A stretch of 64,000 bases of DNA from Beverwykella pulmonaria. Its lineage: Eukaryota; Ascomycota; Dothideomycetes; Pleosporales; Melanommataceae. Position numbers and translations under genes: made by a program. Below, piece after piece: positions 10,121-20,658 of this stretch. Within the stretch, counting starts at the first letter, position 1. Every line of letters starts with the position of its first letter. Location of the stretch: the NCBI GenBank assembly GCA_001599595.1, contig BCHH01000020.1, forward strand, positions 62,001-126,000, written 5' to 3'. Below the pieces are notes generated by a model. The model had not been told where the DNA came from, made no database searches, and was given only the letters and a program-made list of their open reading frames with translations.

Positions 10121-11251
10121 AGCGACTCGCGAGTTGTGTGGCGATAAAGAAAGTAACGAGATTTCTCTAGATATGTAAACGAGAGCAATACGATGTATGC
10201 GTTATGAATCGAGATCAAGATAGTAGAATCGTGTAGTGAACTGTGAGCTTAGGAAATGGTAAGGTTATCGAATGAGGATTGTTTAGAGTTGAGCTGGAAC
10301 AAGCTGCCATTAAATATTTTTCTTGTACAGGGCTTCGCTCTTAACAACCACCTATGCCATCGCCAAACATCACACACAGCCATTGCGGCGACGCGACGAA
10401 ACACGCTGAATTCTGCCCTTTGATGCTTTTAATAGTCAATGAACCAATATGAAGTCAAGTATGATGCTATCAAAAGACTGGTTCTGCCTCGAAGCTGCTG
10501 GTGAGTCCTTGTGCACAGATGCGTTGAGTTTGGTACAGCCAATCGGGGAATACTCATATGACAGGAAGGTAGCAGTTCCGGTTTTACGCCTTGGTAGTTT
10601 GCAACAATAGTAACATGCCAGATTCTGTCAAGTAAGTGTGTTCGACGCATCAGAAGAATGACTGAGCCACATGGATGAAACCCTGCGGCGGATCTGCGCC
10701 TTAGGACTACGCCGCCCTCGCATAACACCAATCATAGATATGTTTCAGACAAGCGCTGCTCGGCTATTCTAGGACTCATCGATCTCAATATGGAAATGTA
10801 CAAGGCGGACATAAATCTGAGGCGAAGAAATTAGGTTACTAAACGCCCACGATGTCTTTCGCGACTATGTGTTTCAAACGAGGCACCCGCGGAAACTTCA
10901 AGCTCCATGCTTTGATATTATTTATAGGTCTATGGTTGATTATATCACACTGACAATTGAGTAGCATCGTCTTATATATGTATTACTAGATAAATAACAT
11001 GTTGCGACCTCCTTTCACTATAAAAATCTCATCATCTTCTTTCAACAGCATACTCCTTTAGATTATTCCAAACTTCCACTGTCAACGCTTATTTTATTTT
11101 ACTTCCAAATCCTGCTTTTTAAGATTGCACCATACTTCCGCCGTCAATACTTTAACATCTTATTCCAATCGCACACTCTTTTAGATTATACCCTACCTTG
11201 GACCCTACATCTATTCCAGCAAAATACATAGAGGGTTAGATCAGTCACACC
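10121..11251. other. Intergenic region, divergent promoters
   Basis: This lies between two divergent genes (8777-10120 minus and 11252-12864 plus). A TATA-like TATAAAAA occurs at about 11020, roughly 230 bp before the plus-strand ATG. It is followed by imperfect repeats in the presumed leader (annotated separately). No gene was recognised. Confidence 0.5.
11049..11220 (+). repeat. Imperfect ~60-bp leader repeats, three copies
   Basis: Three degenerate copies begin near 11049, 11111 and 11171. Shared pieces are CTCCTTTAGATTATTCCAA / CTTTTTAAGATTGCACCAT / CTCTTTTAGATTATACCC and ACTTCCACTGTCAACGCTT / ACTTCCGCCGTCAATACTT. They sit between the TATA-like box and the ATG at 11252, so they are probably transcribed as 5' UTR. 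Confidence 0.55.
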
Positions 11252-12864
11252 ATGTCCTTTGTCGCGGGTTTCGGTGTAGATATTGCTATCAACGCCGTTG
11301 TGCTAGGCGCCACACTGCTGCCGCCATCGAACAATGCCAAAGTCCGCATCGGGTGTGGTAGCAGAGCCAGAGACGAAACGGCAGGATCCGTGACGGGCGG
11401 CGGCAGGCCGGACATTGTCCTGTACAATACGCACGGTGAAGAGATTGCTCGCAACATCGGAGGAGGATCATTCGACCCTGGAGCTAATCCGACGGTCGAC
11501 ATGGGTGATCTATTCCACCCAGGGACAACTGTATCGCCTGAGTACCTTAAACTAGTAGCCCGCGGCGACGACGCAGTGTGCGTCAGCTATGTGTCAGCGA
11601 CATCGGCGGGAGAAGACAAACGAACTTGGTAATTGTTGTCTATGTCCAAATTATATGTGAGCCATACACTGACCGCGCAAGGCACGCCGGCTACGCCAAA
11701 GAGTGTGCTCGTCACGCCAATGCAAACTTCTGGTACCCCTCCCCAGAAATCATCCCTGGAACCGATTTCCGCCCTGGATGCATCTGGCTGAGTAGTGGTG
11801 ATCGCTTCCTATCAGCCATCTCGGTGAAATTAACCGATTTCGCCTTTCCCACTAGTGACGCTGCGAAGAAGGCCAAGACCCAGTTCGAGGAAACGCCCAA
11901 CACATTGTGCCAGGCTCCCGGCCGGATGACGTTCTGGGAGTCGACGTTTCCCAATGACTGTATTCCATTCTACAATTTCGATGTCGCAAAGAACGAAACG
12001 ACGGGTTTCGACATTGACTATCAGAAGATTGTTGATGGCCATACGATGCCCTGTACGCCCTTGGGAACCGTCTTCAATCAGACTCTCGAGCCTGGCAGTG
12101 GTCCTATAACACTCTCTCCCGAACAGATACGGCAGAAAGAGAAAGAAGAGCAGAATATTTTAAACGAAAACGGAGAGAACCCCAAAGCCCCGCCGCCAGG
12201 TGCAGGCAGCTTCGGGGGGAAATCTGGAACTATCACACAAGAGGAGATGAATGAGCAAGGACTAAACCCTAATGGCCCTGCTCCAGGTGCAGGTGGCTTT
12301 GGAGGTATCACACAAGAGGAGGAGAATGAGCAAGCGTTGAACCCTAATGGCCCCGCTCCAGGCTCAGGTGGCTTTGGAGGTATATGTGGAGTGGTGCCAC
12401 CCAGCTCAACCGCTGATCCAGGGGAGTTTGTGGGTAAAGTGGCGCCTTGTGCGAGTGCAGCACCCACCCCGAGTGCATCATCCGACCCGGAGGCAGCACC
12501 CATCATAAGCCGTCGTAGTCGCGTCAGGCGGCAGGAGCTACCACATAAGAAAGATCACTGCGTCGACCGACTCGTCATCAGTCACCTGAAAGACCACAGT
12601 GCGCGAGATTTATGCGGCATGAATTCCTCCTGGGGGCCTGATTTTGTGTCCATTGCCGAAAGATTACATTGCAACATGTGTACTAGAGAGCTCTCGCGTC
12701 TCTGTAACCCAGATGGCTATAAAGAGGAGGGTGAAGACTGCTTTGATCTCGAGAACGCACTACTAAAACGACCGTCGACGAGGAGATTCAAGGTCCAGAC
12801 TGAGTTTGAGACACTCAATCAGGAAGGAAAGACGTATGTTCATGTTCTAGAGTGGAAAGAGTAG
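11252..12864 (+). CDS. Unknown protein with internal 25-residue repeats and Cys-rich C-terminus
   Basis: I do not recognise this family. The exons are 11252-11628 and 11682-12864, for 519 aa. The 53-nt intron restores W-H-A-G-Y in frame. The N-terminus is mildly hydrophobic (FGVDIAINAVVLGATLLPP) but is not a clear signal peptide. The N-terminal domain includes YNTHGEEIARNIGGGSFDPG and FWYPSPEIIPGTDFRPGCIW. Residues ~300-355 hold Gly/Pro/Glu-rich repeats (units ITQEE-NEQ-LNPNGPAP). After a basic stretch (SRRSRVRRQE), the last ~130 residues contain several Cys (CVDRL, DLCGMN, CNMC, LCNPDG, DCFD). The gene is divergent from the secreted protein at 8777-10120. The basic stretch could be a processing site; this is a guess. 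Confidence 0.75.
12232..12381 (+). repeat. Two 75-bp in-frame tandem repeats
   Basis: Two nearly identical 75-bp units (12232-12306 and 12307-12381) encode ITQEE(M/E)NEQ(G/A)LNPNGPAPG(A/S)GGFGG. A degenerate earlier copy (NENGENPKAPPPGAGSFGG) precedes them. The period is a multiple of three, so copy-number change would keep the frame. Confidence 0.85.
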
Positions 12865-12932
12865 TCAACCAATCATCTAGCATTTCAGTAAGAAAACTGG
12901 ATTGTTGCGTGTGCTCTTGCTTGAGACATGTT

Positions 12933-13286
12933 TCAGTGATCCGGATTGTTGCTCGGGTTTCGCTCAACCCAAGTATTTCCAACCATTTCATCGGCTTCCT
13001 TCTCGTTGTTACAAGCTTTCATGCTCTCCTTCCTTCCAACCAAGATATTTGCAGGGTTCTCATTCGCTGCTCTCCCATCGATCGCAAGTTTGGGGATATT
13101 GGCAGGGTTGCCCTCGACCCACGTATTTCCAGCCATCTCATCAGCCTCTTTGATCTTTCCGACTTCTAAATTTCGTTAGCTACTTAGTCATTTAACTTGT
13201 GGTGATGATTGACCTCGTGGCAAGTTGATATGAGGGAGAGCGAAGGCAGTGCTGATTAAGAGCATGAATTGGGGAAAGCAGCGCAT
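12933..13286 (-). CDS. Small secreted repeat protein (101 aa)
   Basis: Two exons, 13286-13214 and 13165-12933, total 306 nt. The first encodes a signal peptide (MRCFPQFMLLISTAFALPHI). The 48-nt intron has a GTCAAT donor, a GCTAAC branch site and a TTTAG acceptor. The mature part carries two copies of KEADEM(A/V)GNTWVE(G/R)NP(A/S)N, plus a shorter NENPANI echo between them. There is one Cys and no Tyr. No Lys-Arg sites separate the repeats, unlike classic KEX2-processed RiPP precursors. The product could be a small effector-like protein or an unusual precursor peptide for the nearby UstYa genes 3.5 kb away. The non-consensus donor makes the splice model the weakest part. Confidence 0.55.
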
Positions 13287-14402
13287 TTTTGATTTCCTGT
13301 CTGTTTTTGGAAAGGGTTGTAGATTAGAGGATTTAGTTGGTAGAGTTCTGGCAGAAGTATATGTGCAGATAACTGTGAGGATGTAATTTAGAATCACACG
13401 GTGGGTTGCGCTTGTTTAAGTATTGCCCCCATGCCAGCCCATCTTCACTACGCCTCATCGGTTTCTTTGTCCTACCTTTTTCGTTAGAGCATCTGACTAA
13501 AAGAGGTGAACACAGCATCTTCCGATGCCTTGCTCGGTGTTGGTAGTCCGCTAAGTCCTGTTAATTGTCGGCGGTGAGAACATTCCCCGCAACCTTAGTG
13601 TGTATGCATGAAAGTTGGCGATGCATGTGGAATGAATAGATCAATAATTGAAGGTTAGTCTCCATAAAATTAATATTTGTGCTGCGACACGGATTTCCAT
13701 TGGACATCACGCAGCTAATATGGTAAAGGAAGTCGCGTAGTGCCTCCTTTTCTGGCGACGGAGGTCGTTATTAGTTCATTAAGACTTGTAGTTTTAGCTA
13801 CCTTGGTGCTAAATTTTCCTTGGTCTCTGGCGAAGATGTCCGTCTCCTACAATATTGCTCGCCTTCTATGGAAGTGTTACAAGGCAATATATTGAACGGA
13901 ACCCGCTCTCTGGGATTTGCCTTCTGTGTAAGCAGCACCTTGGGGTATGCATTCAATTAATATCAGCTAGACTCTACGGACACCGAGTCATAGGATATCT
14001 CACATTCAATATTAGCTAGACTCTACGGATACCGAGCCATGTGGTATCTCACATTCACCCTCATTGCTGAACCGAACACTCGACGGGATCCAACAATCTA
14101 CCCCCACACTAATATCCCGGTCGATGATCACCTCACACATGGCGGAAAGTGAAACATTGTGGAATGTTGCTCGGAGAATACAGAGGAATATTATGTGACC
14201 TTTGAAACGGCGCTAAGTATTTCGGCCTGTACGAACCACCATACCTGTAAGAACCACCAGAAAACTTGAATTCTGGTGTGCAGTTTAATTGCAACGAAAA
14301 TTGTATTTATAAATAACAACTTTTTCACTTTAGAGAATTTTACATATCTCCTCTATAGAGTGAAAATTTTATCACCCTACAGAGCCAGGGTTAAGTTGAC
14401 GA
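13287..14402. other. Intergenic region with tandem duplication
   Basis: No gene was recognised between the small secreted protein and the aldehyde dehydrogenase 3' end. It contains the duplication at 13950-14058. Confidence 0.5.
13950..14058. repeat. ~50-bp tandem duplication
   Basis: Copy 1 (13950-14002) and copy 2 (14003-14051) share CATTCAAT, TAGCTAGACTCTACGGA, ACCGAG and ATCTCA. A third copy starts with CATTCA at 14052 and stops. The copies are diverged by several substitutions and a 4-bp indel. Confidence 0.75.
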
Positions 14403-16015
14403 CTAATCGTCCCAAGTGACAGATTTGGTGAAGAGAAACTCCTCCATTCCTTGATCAGCATTGAATCTCCCCCATCCGCTGTTCTTCACTCCACCAAAAG
14501 GAAGGGCAGGCTCATCATGAATCGTCATGCTGTTGATGTGAACGGCACTAAAGCGTCGTTAGCCCAGTATAATGCATATAGGGTTTCGAAAACTCGCCCT
14601 GACTCGAGCTGCTTTGCAATGGCAAGTCCTTTGCGTAGATCGCGCGTAAAGATTGAAGTGGAGAGACCATAGCTGGTGCTATTTACCACTCTCACGGCCT
14701 CGTCTGCACTTTCCACGGTTGTGTAGGACACTATCGGCCCAAACAATTCTTCGTTCCACGCATCAGAGGACGGGTCAACATGTCCGAGAATCGTCGGAAC
14801 AAATGCGGTTCCTGGAACTGACTCGTTTGCATCAGCTCCAAAGAAGACCGATGCGCCCTTCGAGATCGAATCGGCAATAACCTTTTCAAGCCTCATCTTT
14901 GATTTCATAGACACGACTCTCGGGGGTGGCGATGGTTCACTTGCTGCTTTCATCATAACCTCTTTAAGTGTTTCGAGGAATTTATCAACAATCGCAGAGT
15001 GAATGATGATGCGGTCCGTACCCATGCAAATTTGGCCAGCCTGTAAATGTTAGCAATTGTGCCACCAGGTTCATCAAGAGGTTGCATCTTACGTTAAGAA
15101 ACGACCCAGCAATGCAGCCATCGACTGCTTTTGGGAGGTCGGCATCTTCAAGTACAATGGTACTGTTCTTTCCACCCAGCTCCATAAGGCATGGCTTGAG
15201 GTGTTGGCCACAAGTTCGAGCGACAATGCGCCCGACAGAAGCGCTCCCTGTAAAATTGATTTTCTTTACACTAGGGTGTTCGATGATCGTAGCCACTATC
15301 TCTGCCGCGTTGGAAGGATCACATGAGATGATGTTCAGAACTCCTTTTGGAAGTCCGGCATCGTGAAAAGCTTTTCCGATAGCCCAGTGGCATCGAGGAG
15401 TCAGTTCAGATGCTTTCAAGACCACGGTATTTCCGGTGGCAATGGCTGTTGCAGCAGAACGTACACCAAAAACATAGGGCGCATTCCTGGGGTATGCGTT
15501 AGCAAGTGGTAGTTCACAAAGTATGTCGGAATTTACCAAGGAACAATGCCGAAAGTCACGCCATATGGTTCTTTGTAAACGATGCAACTCTGTCCTTCCT
15601 GTTGGCAGGTTGGAACTGTTCCACAAATGCTCGAGATGCGACTAGCAATGTCTTTGAGCATCTGAACAGCCAGTGGAAGTACGAAATATTGCGCTACCGG
15701 AATCTCTGCGCCCATCTCAGAGGCCATATAGCCTGCATATTCCGCAGCATTAGTCTCAATAACGGCTGCTACCTTGAGAAGAATTTCGGTTCGAGCAGCG
15801 GGTTTCGTCTTAGCCCAGCTGAAAAAGGCCTCTTGTGCCGATTCCACGGCCTTGCGGGCATCATGTGCACTGGCTGATGCTGCAGTCCAGCACACTTCGT
15901 TTGTGAGAGGGCTGACTACATTGTAGGTTTCGGGTCGCAGCTTTTCGTCTCCGTCGAGCCAGAGCGGAATGCTGAGGTCCGTCTTATTTTGAACAAGAGA
16001 CGATGTTGAAGCCAT
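14403..16015 (-). CDS. NAD(P)-dependent aldehyde dehydrogenase (salicylaldehyde/vanillin DH-like)
   Basis: The gene encodes a 486-aa member of the ALDH superfamily, which oxidises aldehydes to acids. Exons are 16015-15537, 15486-15093, 15040-14598 and 14547-14403. The catalytic Asn lies in VPWNAP (formed across intron 1). The Glu is in CLMELGGKNS and the nucleophile Cys in AGQICMG (formed across intron 2). NAD-binding features include GNTVVLKASE and FTGSASVGR. The C-terminal motif ESGAVHINSMTIHDEPALPF is recovered only if intron 3 (14548-14597) uses a GC donor (GCGAGT...CTAAC...TTTAG); no GT donor gives this motif in frame. It sits next to the UstYa genes, so an aldehyde-oxidising step in the same pathway is possible. 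Substrate preference cannot be read from the sequence. Confidence 0.9.
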
Positions 16016-16751
16016 TGTTGGGTGGAGATGATTGCAGTGAAAGTACTGGAAGGTATGAAGAATATCTGAAATATGAAAAACGGTTGAAAGATCCTGGCAA
16101 CGAGATCGTTCGTAGTGACTGACCAACAAATGCAATTGTAAACTAGAGGTGTCCTGGAGCTCGGGTGACTGACCGTGCACCGATGATGACCATCCGCTAA
16201 TGTACCGAAGGAGCGGCCCATTTAACATTGCCAAGTGCTGCGGCGGCACCAGATTACGACACGGCTATAACGTATGCCGTGCCACCCCAAAGAATTGGTT
16301 GCCTCTTTTCAGGCTCACAAACATCCTTGTTCTGTGCAAAACGGGCCATCATCAGCTGCCTGCGCTAAGTTAAGTGCAAAACCATATCGAGTGTTGTGTT
16401 AGAAGGATTGGAACAGCGAGTTGGCGCTCGGGATTCAACAATTGGTAAGACAAGATTTCCAGCACATGAGAATTACATCTGTGACTGGTCTCTTAGTGAT
16501 GACTTCTTCGAATCGGCCACTTCAATCGTACGTTTAATTTCAGTCATGTTACATGTACTAGACCAAAACGGCACACTTCGGCATGTAGAATGGATCATAT
16601 GGAGCCTTGAGATGTCTTCGGATATTAAGGGTCAGGTCGATTCCCATCGCTTGAATCTAATGTCCGATCTAAACGTCTATTCTCACTTTCATATTGTACC
16701 AGTGCAACTCACATCACTAGGTGGTTTCTTTCTCGTTTTCAAAAAACCACC
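16016..16751. other. Divergent promoter region between ALDH and UstYa gene
   Basis: No convincing gene lies here. The aldehyde dehydrogenase and the first UstYa gene diverge from this region and may share regulation. Confidence 0.45.
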
Positions 16752-17716
16752 ATGTCCCGAGGACTATATTCTCGGTTGACTGAACACAGGTCTATAGCAT
16801 CTGCTCCGGATACTCAGTTCCGGCTGCATCACTTCCACCCCATGATACACTATCGTTTGTGTTTGGCACTGCTTCTTGTCTCGAATATGTGCTTATTCGG
16901 TCTTTGGTTGCACGCTTTGGCACAGGACTGCATTTTGCACGATCTTGTATACTGTTAGTCTGTTTGTGGCCCAATGAAAACCTAGTTAATACTGTCAGCT
17001 CCATCACGAAACGCGAGAAGATATGAGAAAAGAAGGTTGTATCGAGATATCGAGAACAACGTCTTCACGGGGAAACCACGACTAGAATATGATGCAGCCT
17101 GGAAGAAGATAGTAGAGCGTACGTGCCCATATTCTTTCACGGGAAAATGCACTCATCTACGTTATCTTGATAGCAATAACTATTAAGATCTCCAAAGCCG
17201 AGCTCTCAATGATAAATGATACCTCGATTGCATTAGCGGATGGGACAGGCTACATAGCCGAGACTGCAGTATATCATGAATTGCACTGCATCGTGAGCTA
17301 TACACCCTTATCACAAGATGATGAAAAATCTTTCGAGCCTCAAGTTAACTGTCTACTAATAGAAGCGTGTACGTCGTCACCTATACCTGGACTACTACTA
17401 TCCAAATATGACAGAGGACGAACGCCTACGCGAAGAGCCCCACATTGGTAAGCCAAAGAACCCATAGAACACCCAGGTAATAGCACTAACGTTTTGATTT
17501 TTTGTAGACCACTGCTTGGAGTACTGGAGGGAAGCAGCGATGTGTAGAGGGGATACAACCCTGTCGACCTTTCAGTGGGCAGCTGGAAAACCGTTCTCGC
17601 ATGTCTATAGTGATCATGAGTGTGTGAACTGGGACCTGTTGGACAGATGGGCAAGGAGAAGAATGGTAGATATGTCTGACTACTCGATCCTGGTGGGGCC
17701 TGATGGGGAGAAGTGA
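16752..17716 (+). CDS. UstYa-family oxidase (DUF3328), copy 1
   Basis: Five exons (16752-16953, 16999-17118, 17174-17292, 17363-17447, 17508-17716) give 244 aa in frame. One membrane helix lies at residues ~32-55 (LCLALLLVSNMCLFGLWLHA). Then follow ENNVFTGKPRLEYDAAWKKI and PITIKISKAEL. The two diagnostic HxxHC motifs are YHELHCI, which joins KRVRRHLYLDYYYPN across an intron, and IDHCLEYWREAAMC with the H from ...EEPH just before it. The C-terminus is FQWAAGKPFSHVYSDHECVN. UstYa-family proteins catalyse oxidative cyclisation and other oxidations in ustiloxin-, asperipin- and cyclochlorotine-type pathways. The stop lies 102 bp from the stop of copy 2 on the other strand. The family assignment is strong; the reaction is unknown. 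Confidence 0.88.
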
Positions 17717-17818
17717 CAGAGGCCATGTTTCAACGCCCCAACTTCCCATCATGTCCCTACCGTGGGATCATCGTGCTGCCCGAGGAAGGAAACGGCACTG
17801 TAAAGTAGCATTCTCAAG

Positions 17819-18683
17819 CTATGTTTTATTTCCAGTCGTGTTCTCTACGGACAATATCGTATGCCCCAAGTTATTCTTCCACTTCTCGGCCCACTCCACT
17901 ACCGCACTATAGTCCCTGCATGTACGCTGAAATCCCCACCCATTTGTTTTCCCTGTAATCTGATCGACGTCTTCAAGATTGGTATCAGCAGCACACAAGA
18001 GCGTCTGTCGGAGGTAGTCGAAACAGTGCTCTATATGATTGATATTGGTGTTCGCTCCCAGCCTTCGTAGAAAAGGATCAGGTGGGGCAGTATGTTTGGT
18101 GGAAGCGAGTTCATTAAGGCTGGTATAATAAGCAAGACGAATTCCGTGCTGTACACGATCAGCTCCTGGCTATGATGGAAAGCTAGATTCAAATACGCAC
18201 TAGACAATGCAGTTGATGGAAAACGGAAATGCCCTTGTTTCTTGGGGCCAATATTGGATGGTTAATAAAACCTCTACCTTCTGCAAACGTGTCTTAGTAA
18301 GAAGATTGTTCACGTACTTAGGAGAACAACATACCTGGAATAAGAGACTGCCATGCGGCTTCCGATGCTGGGGTAGGTTTACTGGAGAACGTATGATTGA
18401 GTTGCCAAATTTGATGGAGATGGCCATAAGGTTCTGCACTTTTGAATTAGGGAATCGTCACTAGCAGTTTAACAGGTGCCGTACTTAGAAGGTCGTGGTA
18501 CATTTCTGATCTGTTCATCCGTCCATAAGAGTAGAACCCAAGGATAAAACCGACGGGAACCAAGAGAAGAGAGATTGCTATGAGATAGTTTCCCCAGCGA
18601 GTTGAAGTTACATTTCGATCATGGTGGTTGTTAGGCTCTTCTATGTCTAGAGGCTGATACGAGAGACGGTGGAAGCTCAACAT
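17819..18683 (-). CDS. UstYa-family oxidase (DUF3328), copy 2
   Basis: Four exons (18683-18485, 18433-18335, 18280-18201, 18148-17819) give 235 aa. The N-terminus is cytosolic (MLSFHRLSYQPLDIEEPNNH), followed by a membrane helix (GNYLIAISLLLVPVGFILGF). After intron 1 comes NHTFSSKPTPASEAAWQSLI, typical of the family. The first motif is VFHQLHCL, joined to HGIRLAYY by intron 3. The second is NHIEHCFDYLRQTLLC. The C-terminus ends WAEKWKNNLGH...ENTTGNKT. An in-frame TAA lies inside intron 1, so an annotation that ignores that intron would truncate the gene after the membrane helix. The sequence is clearly diverged from copy 1, so this is not a recent duplication. Confidence 0.88.
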
Positions 18684-19187
18684 CTCTTCTTGCTTGAGTA
18701 TTGTTTTCAAAGTGGAATGATGATTTTGTGTTATTAACCAAGTTCTGCCATTTTTCTTTCGATGTGCCACGATGATGAAGAGACTCGGTGATCACGTTCG
18801 TACTGCGTGGCATGGTGAGCACCCGATATGCTTACTGTGTCACAAGGCAAAGGGTTGCGCAAAGCATTGGAATTGCAACCTAGTATATCAAAAGTCTAAT
18901 TGATAAGCCCCGACAGACTGGATAGACCGGACAAGGTCGGGTTGGCCGTTGTTGGTGTATGCTGTCGTGCCGCACTTGCTGTAATTGGCCAACTTCTGAC
19001 TCATAGCAACTAACGAGCAAGTTGACACGCATGCCGACGTTACCGCTAGTAACTCCTAATCCCCGAGCGGCTGACTCTATATTTACAGAGACAATAATTA
19101 AAGAAGTTGAAAGGCCAGGCATTGTCGACACACTCTATGATTAGCTGAAGCCAGGCAAGTGTTCACCCACTGCCAACCTGTGGCAAG
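18684..19187. other. Divergent promoter region
   Basis: This lies between UstYa copy 2 (minus) and the rhodopsin-domain gene (plus). Nothing else was recognised. Confidence 0.45.
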
Positions 19188-20658
19188 ATGTTTCATACAC
19201 CGACCCAAACGCCAGAGTTGCAATACACACTTGCCATACTGCTATCAATCGCTCCTACGATCTTTACAGCGCTACGATTCCGGGTACGAGTTGTGAAGAA
19301 TGTCAAGTTGGACTGGGATGACTGGCTTCTTGTCGTTTCTCTTGTACGTACCTTGTAGTTTCTCTTGTATGTATCTTGTTGTATTGCTCGGCCCTGAACT
19401 CTAGCTCATGATGAAATCACAGTTCTTTGTCTACGTGACGGCTATGTTCCTTGTCCTAGGTATGTGCTACCCATCTTAAGTCCATGTCCAGTGGCTGACT
19501 ACTACAGGCACTGCACTTGGTTATCAAGGCAGACATATGCGATTCACCGCCGAAGGAGCGCCTATCCTCTCTGACCGTGGATATGTGTGGTTTTTGAAGG
19601 TTCAATCTCCGAAATATCGAAGCGAATTCTCTGACCGTTAATCAGATGCTGTATTACGGACAGCTAAGCCAAATCTTTGCCATTGGCCCCACCAAAATCT
19701 CAGTCCTCCTCTTCTACCGCCGGATATTCCGTGGTACCCTCTTCCACTTCGCAACTTGTACTTTGATCGCTCTTGTTTTGGCTTGGATCGTGGCGTTCTT
19801 CTTCGCGAATCTGTTGGAATGTGTTCCTATCTACAATGCTTTTATCAATGCCCCGGGAATGGGTGGCAACCCTCATTGTATTGACGCCGTGCCAATGTAT
19901 CTAGCCCAAGTGTATTCGGATGTCATTCTAGACACGTTGATCTTGGTCATTCCGATACCACTAAGTCAGTTCGCCGTCCTTTGGAACGCTTGCTAGTGCT
20001 AATTTCATATGAAAGTCTGGAAGCTGCAACTGCCCACGAAGCAGAAATTTGCTGTGTTGGGTATATTCCTTTTGGGCATTTTGTGAGCCAACACCCTCGA
20101 AGCAAAACGAATATCTTTGTCATACTAAACGATTCTAGAACCGTCCTGTCAAGCTGCGCAAAAATGATAATCTTCAACTACGTAGGTCATGGTAGGCTTG
20201 CAATGCATTGAACCGATTCACCTATTAAAACTTACTGATTTATGTATCAGAGCTTCAGCGTCAGGCCGATATTTCCTGTCTGTGCAATCTCACCCTTGCC
20301 ATTGCAGTTGACTGACGAAGTGGCAGACTTCCTGACACCTATTTCGTATTGGCCGTTAATTGAAGCAAGTCTTCAAATAGTTGCCGCATGCCTTACAACA
20401 CTACGTCCATTTTTCGAGGATTGGACTCTAATCTTCTCATCCTCAAAGGGCAAGCGAGGCCGCACGGGTTATGTGAGAAGTAGTAGGTATGGTGGTGGTT
20501 GTGACAGGACTTTCTCTACCATGAGAGATGGAAAGATCCTGATCAATAGGTATGTGCGCCCCGTAAAGAGCCTTGTAGAGACTGAGTATTCGCGTAGAAG
20601 CTATGACGTTGAGATGGGCTCCATTACCATTCAAGGGAACCCGTATCTCCACCCATAG
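19188..20658 (+). CDS. Rhodopsin-domain (PTH11/SAT4-type) integral membrane protein
   Basis: Seven exons (19188-19343, 19423-19459, 19508-19599, 19646-19964, 20016-20082, 20139-20181, 20308-20658) give 354 aa in frame. The fungal rhodopsin-like domain is recognisable: LRFRVRVVKNVKLDWDDWLL (the conserved DDW), MLYYGQLSQIFAIGPTKISV and LLFYRRIF. A loop containing LLECVPI...NPHCIDAVPMYLAQ (paired Cys) and a helix (DVILDTLILVIPIPL) follow. Next are KLQLPTKQKFAVLGIFLLGI and YWPLIEASLQIVAACLTTLR. Seven helices are expected. The last two introns were chosen because they restore this order. This is a large fungal family of candidate GPCR-like sensors and membrane proteins of unknown ligand. It frequently neighbours secondary-metabolism genes; whether it belongs to the UstYa locus is inference. 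Confidence 0.85.

Noticed and set aside
10429..10731. 100-codon minus-strand frame in the 10-11 kb spacer
   Set aside because: Protein-like length by chance; no motif, splice sites or neighbour logic.
12933..13179. Plus-strand frames opposite the small secreted protein
   Set aside because: They are open because both strands of the repeat lack stops; only the minus strand gives a signal peptide and a spliced frame.
16396..16779. 127-codon plus-strand frame between ALDH and UstYa copy 1
   Set aside because: It overlaps the UstYa start in another frame and shows no recognisable domain; more likely leader sequence.
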